A stretch of DNA of 11,065 nucleotides from Bacteroidaceae bacterium (GTDB lineage: Bacteria; Bacteroidota; Bacteroidia; Bacteroidales; Bacteroidaceae), in contig JABUUG010000023.1 of the NCBI GenBank assembly GCA_021443285.1, forward strand, positions 7,263 through 18,327, read 5' to 3'. The notes below the pieces were generated by a model, which searched no databases, was not told the origin of the DNA, and saw nothing but the letters and a program-made list of their open reading frames with translations. The translations under genes and the position numbers were made by a program. Shown piece by piece: positions 7,812 to 11,065 of this stretch. Each line of letters opens with the position of its first letter. Within the stretch, counting starts at the first letter, position 1.

Positions 7812-7831
7812 TGCAACAAACTACTGTTGCA
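7812..7831. repeat. Short inverted repeat just after the secreted-protein gene
   Basis: TGCAACA (7812-7818) and TGTTGCA (7825-7831) form a perfect 7-bp stem with a 6-base loop, starting five bases after the stop codon. No T-run follows on the plus strand, so it is at most a weak terminator or 3'-end stabilising hairpin. Confidence 0.4.
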
Positions 7832-7876
7832 CGATAGGCTTGGCTGTACCCCAGCACTCATGCCTCAAAGATATGG

Positions 7877-7913
7877 TTTACGCCAGTACTTCACGTGGAA
7901 GTACTGGCGTAAA
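7877..7913. repeat. Perfect 16-bp inverted repeat between convergent genes
   Basis: TTTACGCCAGTACTTC (7877-7892) and its exact reverse complement (7898-7913) flank a 5-base loop ACGTG. It lies 69 bases after the stop of the secreted-protein gene (+) and 42 bases beyond the stop of the antiporter gene (-), so it could end transcription from both sides. There is no long T-run on either strand, so a classical intrinsic terminator is not proven. A weaker 6-bp inverted repeat (GGAGTT 7927-7932 / AACTCC 7942-7947, 9-base loop) follows. No gene is seen in 7808-7955. Confidence 0.6.
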
Positions 7914-7955
7914 TGGTATATAGGATGGAGTTTATTATAGCAACTCCCCTTCACT

Positions 7956-10085
7956 CTAAGCACTTCTTTTTGTGAAATACTTATAAAGGATGTTCCGTAT
8001 AAAGTCGTAGGCGGACTTCTCCTCGGTGTGTGTGGCAGTGGCGAAGGTCATGGTCTTAGCCTCGCCATACTGGTCGGGGAAGACTATCAGGAGGTTTCTG
8101 CCGTTGAAATACTGCGTAAGCTCTTCAGGCAGTCGTTCCTGCGCATTCTTGTACGACACCGTTCCCTTACGGGCTGTTACGACTACAAACAAGTGGTCGT
8201 CCTTCACCGTTGAGGCAAGCTGTGGCAGTTCGTTCCAATGCTCCATGGGGTAATACTCCACCCTGATGTTCGCGTGCCTTGCCTTAATGTAGTCTCCGAT
8301 AAGTTGCAGCGTGTCGTGGCGGGCATTAAAGCATATCTTGCAGTCGAGGTTGCCCGCAAGCTTTGACAGGCGGTCGAGATAGCGGTAGAAGCCCGGCTCA
8401 TACTGCGACCGCGAAGGCACTGCCACCTGTATTTTCCTGATTGTGTTGAGCGGTCGGTGGAGTCTTGCCATTATTATCTGCCGGTTAAGTCCGTTGAACA
8501 GACTCTGGTGGAACCTACCCCAAAACCTCGGCGACACCTCACTGTGGGCGTGCAGTCCGATGAGGATTTCCGACGCCTGAGTCTCCCTGAAAGTGTATTT
8601 TATGCCGTTGGCGATATTTGCGGCAATGCGTATCTGCGTCTGTATCGGCACATCGGCGGAATAGGCGTGCTTGACAATCTGTTCCAGCAGCTTCTCCCCT
8701 TCCTTTTTGCTTTTCAGGACGTTCTCGTCGTCATACACGACATTAAGCCCCACCATACCCTTACACGTCTTGGGGTTGCGCATCATGAGCGCAAGGTCTA
8801 TGAGCCTGTTGGCATACTCCGGGTATTTCACGGGAATAAGCACCTTCTCGTCTTCCGGCAGTTCTTCGGGCGGCGCGGAGTTCCTCTCGTGCATGAGGAT
8901 ATACTGTGCCGAGCGTTCCGTAATCAGTGAGGATATGACGCAGGTGAAGAGTATCATGATGACAACACCGTTCAGCATCTCGTGCGTTACCAAAGGCACT
9001 CCGGGCGACAGCTCCAGCCGCATACCCACCATAATCATGGCTATCGAACCGGCAGCGTGTGCAGACGTCAGTCCGAACATGATGTTGCCATACGACCACG
9101 GCATACGGAACAGTTTGCCCGCGATATACGCGGCAACACCCTTGCCCACCGTACCCACGAACACCATACACAGTACCGTCCACACAAGCCCGTCCTTTTC
9201 TACCAGCAGATGCAGGTTTATAAGCATTCCCACACCTATCAGGAAATATGGGATGAATATGGCATTGCCCACAAACTCAATGCGGTTCATAAGCGGCGAC
9301 ACATGGGGGATGTACCTGTTCAGTATAAGTCCGGCAAGGAATGCGCCGAAGACACCCTCTATGCCCACCGCCTGCGACATGGCTGCCGACAGTACGACAA
9401 TGCTCATCACAAACACATACTGCATCACCGAGTCGCTGTACTCACGCAAGAACCAGCGCGCAAGCCTCGGCACAAGGATGAACATTCCGCTGCAAAACAA
9501 GAGGAACTTGCCCACAAAAAACATCCAGAAGAGCAGTCCGCCGTTGCCTTCATGCGACGACACCACCATGGCAAGAACCAAGAGCGACACATACAGTGAG
9601 AGCATCGTGCCTCCGACACTCATGGTTACGCCCAGATTGCGTTGCAGTCCGTATCTGCCCACTATCGGATATGCCACCAGCGTGTTCGACGACATTATAC
9701 ATCCCATGAGCAGAGATGCCAGCTTAGAATAGTCCAGCACATACCGGCAGGTAACATAAGTCAGCAGAAAAGGTATGCAGAAAGACAGGAAACCAAACAG
9801 CGGCACCTTCCCCACATTCTTCCGCAGCCCGTCCATATCCATCTCCAGCGACGCGAGGAACATAATGTAGTACATTCCTATCTTGCCGAACATCCCGAAC
9901 GAGTCGTCGCGCTCTATGATGTTCAGGCCGTATTCGCCTATCAGGACTCCGAAAAGCACAAGTCCGATGATATGGGGTATGCGCAGCTTTCCCATGATTA
10001 TCGGAGCGAAAAGGATAATCAGTAAAACCGTGAAAAACACCCACGTAGGGTCTTGTATGGGAAAGTGTGGAGTGAGAAAGGTCAT
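7956..10085 (-). CDS. CPA2-family cation/proton antiporter with cytosolic Usp-like tail
   Basis: This is an inner-membrane monovalent cation/H+ exchanger of the CPA2 (KefB/NapA/GerN) type, expected to serve ion and pH homeostasis. From the ATG at 10085-10083 the product has 709 residues. Residues about 15-410 hold some 12-13 membrane segments with family landmarks LRIPHIIGLVLFGVLIG (34-50), FLASLEMDMDGLRKN (77-90), SSNTLVAYPIVGRYGL (132-147) and GVFGAFLAGLILNRYIP. The soluble tail (about 420-709) has two alpha/beta segments resembling tandem universal-stress-protein folds (KVLIPVKYPEYANRLIDLAL; IRKIQVAVPSRSQYEPGFYRYLDRL) rather than a KTN/RCK nucleotide-binding domain. The frame extends to an ATG at 10139, but that start lies upstream of the promoter -7 box, so M19 of the longer frame is chosen; it sits just before the first membrane helix. 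The gene is divergent from asd and convergent with the secreted-protein gene. Transported ion is unknown. Confidence 0.88.
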   Translation of the reverse strand: MTFLTPHFPIQDPTWVFFTVLLIILFAPIIMGKLRIPHIIGLVLFGVLIGEYGLNIIERDDSFGMFGKIGMYYIMFLASLEMDMDGLRKNVGKVPLFGFLSFCIPFLLTYVTCRYVLDYSKLASLLMGCIMSSNTLVAYPIVGRYGLQRNLGVTMSVGGTMLSLYVSLLVLAMVVSSHEGNGGLLFWMFFVGKFLLFCSGMFILVPRLARWFLREYSDSVMQYVFVMSIVVLSAAMSQAVGIEGVFGAFLAGLILNRYIPHVSPLMNRIEFVGNAIFIPYFLIGVGMLINLHLLVEKDGLVWTVLCMVFVGTVGKGVAAYIAGKLFRMPWSYGNIMFGLTSAHAAGSIAMIMVGMRLELSPGVPLVTHEMLNGVVIMILFTCVISSLITERSAQYILMHERNSAPPEELPEDEKVLIPVKYPEYANRLIDLALMMRNPKTCKGMVGLNVVYDDENVLKSKKEGEKLLEQIVKHAYSADVPIQTQIRIAANIANGIKYTFRETQASEILIGLHAHSEVSPRFWGRFHQSLFNGLNRQIIMARLHRPLNTIRKIQVAVPSRSQYEPGFYRYLDRLSKLAGNLDCKICFNARHDTLQLIGDYIKARHANIRVEYYPMEHWNELPQLASTVKDDHLFVVVTARKGTVSYKNAQERLPEELTQYFNGRNLLIVFPDQYGEAKTMTFATATHTEEKSAYDFIRNILYKYFTKRSA

Positions 10086-10096
10086 ATAATTGGGCG

Positions 10097-10129
10097 CAAA
10101 ATTAACAAAAAATGCACAACCAAAACAAA
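10097..10129 (-). promoter_or_regulatory. Putative antiporter promoter, giving a very short leader
   Basis: On the minus strand TAATTTTG (10104-10097) is an exact TAnnTTTG -7 box, with TTTG (10129-10126) 21 bases upstream as a -33 element. Eleven bases lie between the box and the ATG at 10085, so the mRNA leader would be only a handful of bases. The box decides the start codon, because the alternative ATG at 10139 is upstream of it. Confidence 0.6.
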
Positions 10130-10147
10130 AAAGGCACACAAAGTTGA

Positions 10148-10155
10148 TAATTTTG
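10148..10155 (+). promoter_or_regulatory. Putative asd promoter -7 box
   Basis: TAATTTTG is an exact match to TAnnTTTG on the plus strand. No TTTG or TTG is found at the expected upstream distance (about 10124-10129 is A-rich), so only half the promoter is supported. It would yield a leader of roughly 95 nt before the asd ATG at 10255. Confidence 0.5.
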
Positions 10156-10175
10156 CGCCCGATTTTACGCTCCCT

Positions 10176-10245
10176 CCCCCCTAAAGGGGGCGTACAGTCT
10201 TTACATTATTAACATTCTTTACCTCCCCCGCAGGGGGCAGGGGGG
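10176..10245 (+). repeat. C-run/G-run hairpins in the asd leader
   Basis: Two hairpins with pure G:C stems lie in the predicted asd leader. In the first, CCCCC (10177-10181) pairs with GGGGG (10186-10190) across a TAAA loop. In the second, CCCCC (10225-10229) pairs with GGGGG (10233-10237) across GCA. A further GGGGGG (10240-10245) ends nine bases before the asd ATG and could pair with either C-run instead. The two units look like copies of a REP-like intergenic element, and the last G-run sits at a ribosome-binding distance. They could act on asd expression; function is inferred. Confidence 0.5.
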
Positions 10246-10254
10246 CTAAATAAC

Positions 10255-11065
10255 ATGAAAGTAGCTATTGTAGGCGCAAGCGGCGCCGTAGGTCAGGAGT
10301 TCCTGCGCATACTTGAGGAACGCAACTTCCCGATGGATGAACTCGTATTGTTCGGTTCTCCACGCAGTGCAGGGACAAAGTACACATTCAAAGGAAAAGA
10401 GATTGAGGTAAAACTGCTGCAGCACAACGACGACTTCAAGGACGTTGACATTGCATTCACATCTGCCGGCGCAGGCACTTCAAAGGAGTTTGCCGACGAC
10501 ATCACCAAGTATGGCGCAGTAATGATAGACAACTCCAGCGCATTCCGCATGGACGATGATGTGCCATTGGTAGTGCCGGAGTGCAACGCTGAGGATGCAC
10601 TGAACCGCCCGCGCAACATCATAGCCAACCCTAACTGCACGACAATCATGATGGTTGTGGTACTGCAGCCGCTGGAGAAGATTTCGCACATCAAGCGCAT
10701 CCACGTTTCAAGCTATCAGAGCGCATCGGGAGCAGGTGCAGCGGCTATGGCGGAACTGCAGCAGCAGTACAAGGAGATACTCAACGGCGAGGATATCACC
10801 GTAAAGAAGTTCCCTCACCAGTTGGCATACAACGTCATCCCGCAGATTGACGTGTTCCAGCCAAACGGCTACACAAAGGAAGAGATGAAGATGTACAACG
10901 AGACGCAGAAGATAATGCACACCGATGCAAAGTGCTCTGCCACCTGTGTACGCGTATCCTCACTCCGCTCCCACTCAGAGTCCGTATGGATTGAGACAGA
11001 ACAGCCTATATCTGTAGAAGAGGCTCAGAAGGCAATAGCCGCCGCCCCAGGATGCACCGGAGTAC
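10255..11065 (+). CDS. asd: Aspartate-semialdehyde dehydrogenase (C-terminus beyond window)
   Basis: This is the cytosolic enzyme that reduces aspartyl phosphate with NADPH to aspartate semialdehyde, the branch point to lysine/diaminopimelate, threonine and methionine. The frame gives 270 residues of an expected length near 335-340 and runs off the right edge. Visible are the Rossmann dinucleotide motif GASGAVGQE (7-15), [11 protein letters not shown] (70-80), [19 protein letters not shown] (91-109), the catalytic cysteine C128 in NPNCTT (126-130), the substrate loop [10 protein letters not shown] (152-161), and [11 protein letters not shown] (233-243) with the proton-transferring histidine H240. 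The YQSASGAG and SHSES forms resemble the Gram-positive/Bacteroidota class of the enzyme rather than the E. coli class. The ATG at 10255 begins directly with the first beta-strand [10 protein letters not shown], so the start is secure. It is divergent from the antiporter gene and preceded by a GC-rich structured leader. Confidence 0.96.
   Translation, partial: MKVAIVGASGAVGQEFLRILEERNFPMDELVLFGSPRSAGTKYTFKGKEIEVKLLQHNDDFKDVDIAFTSAGAGTSKEFADDITKYGAVMIDNSSAFRMDDDVPLVVPECNAEDALNRPRNIIANPNCTTIMMVVVLQPLEKISHIKRIHVSSYQSASGAGAAAMAELQQQYKEILNGEDITVKKFPHQLAYNVIPQIDVFQPNGYTKEEMKMYNETQKIMHTDAKCSATCVRVSSLRSHSESVWIETEQPISVEEAQKAIAAAPGCTGV

Larger units (their letters stand above)
10092..10160. repeat. 13-bp inverted repeat carrying the two divergent -7 boxes
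   Basis: GGGCGCAAAATTA (10092-10104) and TAATTTTGCGCCC (10148-10160) are perfect reverse complements separated by 43 bases. Each arm contains the -7 box and first transcribed bases of one divergent gene (antiporter left, asd right). The symmetry may simply reflect two similar promoter cores, or may form a binding site. Confidence 0.65.

Noticed and set aside
8671..9732. A 353-codon open frame on the plus strand opposite the antiporter gene
   Set aside because: It is the antisense of a well-supported membrane-protein gene; its Ser/Thr/Pro-rich, low-similarity product is what antisense of hydrophobic codons gives. No promoter or start context supports it.
10086..10139. ATG at 10139 as start of the antiporter
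   Set aside because: It lies upstream of the predicted -7 box at 10104-10097, and the added residues are not needed for the first helix.
10161..10254. Lysine riboswitch upstream of asd
   Set aside because: The leader is only about 95 nt with simple C/G hairpins and lacks the multi-helix aptamer expected of a lysine riboswitch.
1..11065. CRISPR arrays, insertion sequences, tRNA or rRNA genes, toxin-antitoxin or defence genes
   Set aside because: No regularly spaced direct repeats, transposase motifs, cloverleaf-like sequences or such protein families were recognised anywhere in the window.

Overview
The window looks like chromosome from a Bacteroidota bacterium, most likely a Prevotellaceae member (Prevotella or a relative). 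Three things point there. The clear promoter elements are of the Bacteroidota TAnnTTTG type. Start codons are preceded by A-rich sequence, mostly without a purine Shine-Dalgarno. The secreted protein at 6737-7807 ends in the 'LTGQRV...KGIVIRNGKKFLK' style tail common on Prevotella exported proteins. The genus is inferred from protein style, not from a marker gene.

Layout, left to right. On the minus strand are the N-terminal half of phosphoglycerate kinase (pgk, cut by the window edge) and, upstream of it, a membrane-anchored PpiD/SurA-like periplasmic folding factor; an intrinsic terminator hairpin separates the two. A 217-bp divergent intergenic region follows. A plus-strand run then reads xseA (exonuclease VII large subunit), a FucP-type sugar/H+ symporter, an aldo/keto reductase of the L-galactose dehydrogenase-like kind, and a secreted protein of unknown function. 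No promoter-like motif was found between these four genes, so one transcript is plausible. A 148-bp convergent intergenic region with three inverted repeats separates them from a minus-strand CPA2-type cation/proton antiporter with a long cytosolic tail. The antiporter and the aspartate-semialdehyde dehydrogenase gene (asd, truncated by the right edge) are divergent. Their promoters sit in the two arms of a perfect 13-bp inverted repeat.

How the genes fit together. pgk (glycolysis), ppiD (envelope protein folding), xseA (DNA repair), the antiporter (ion/pH homeostasis) and asd (lysine/threonine/methionine and diaminopimelate synthesis) are housekeeping genes. FucP plus the aldo/keto reductase form a small functional pair: sugar import followed by possible C1 oxidation of L-fucose or a related aldose. 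No kinase, isomerase, lactonase or dehydratase for that sugar is present here.

No mobile element, CRISPR array, tRNA, rRNA or defence system was found, and I do not see a convincing new multi-gene system. The points most worth a second look are regulatory or compositional: an 11-base promoter core shared by three promoters, two of them predicted to give near-leaderless mRNAs; the inverted-repeat divergent promoter region; the C-run/G-run leader of asd; and the low-GC block inside the secreted-protein gene.
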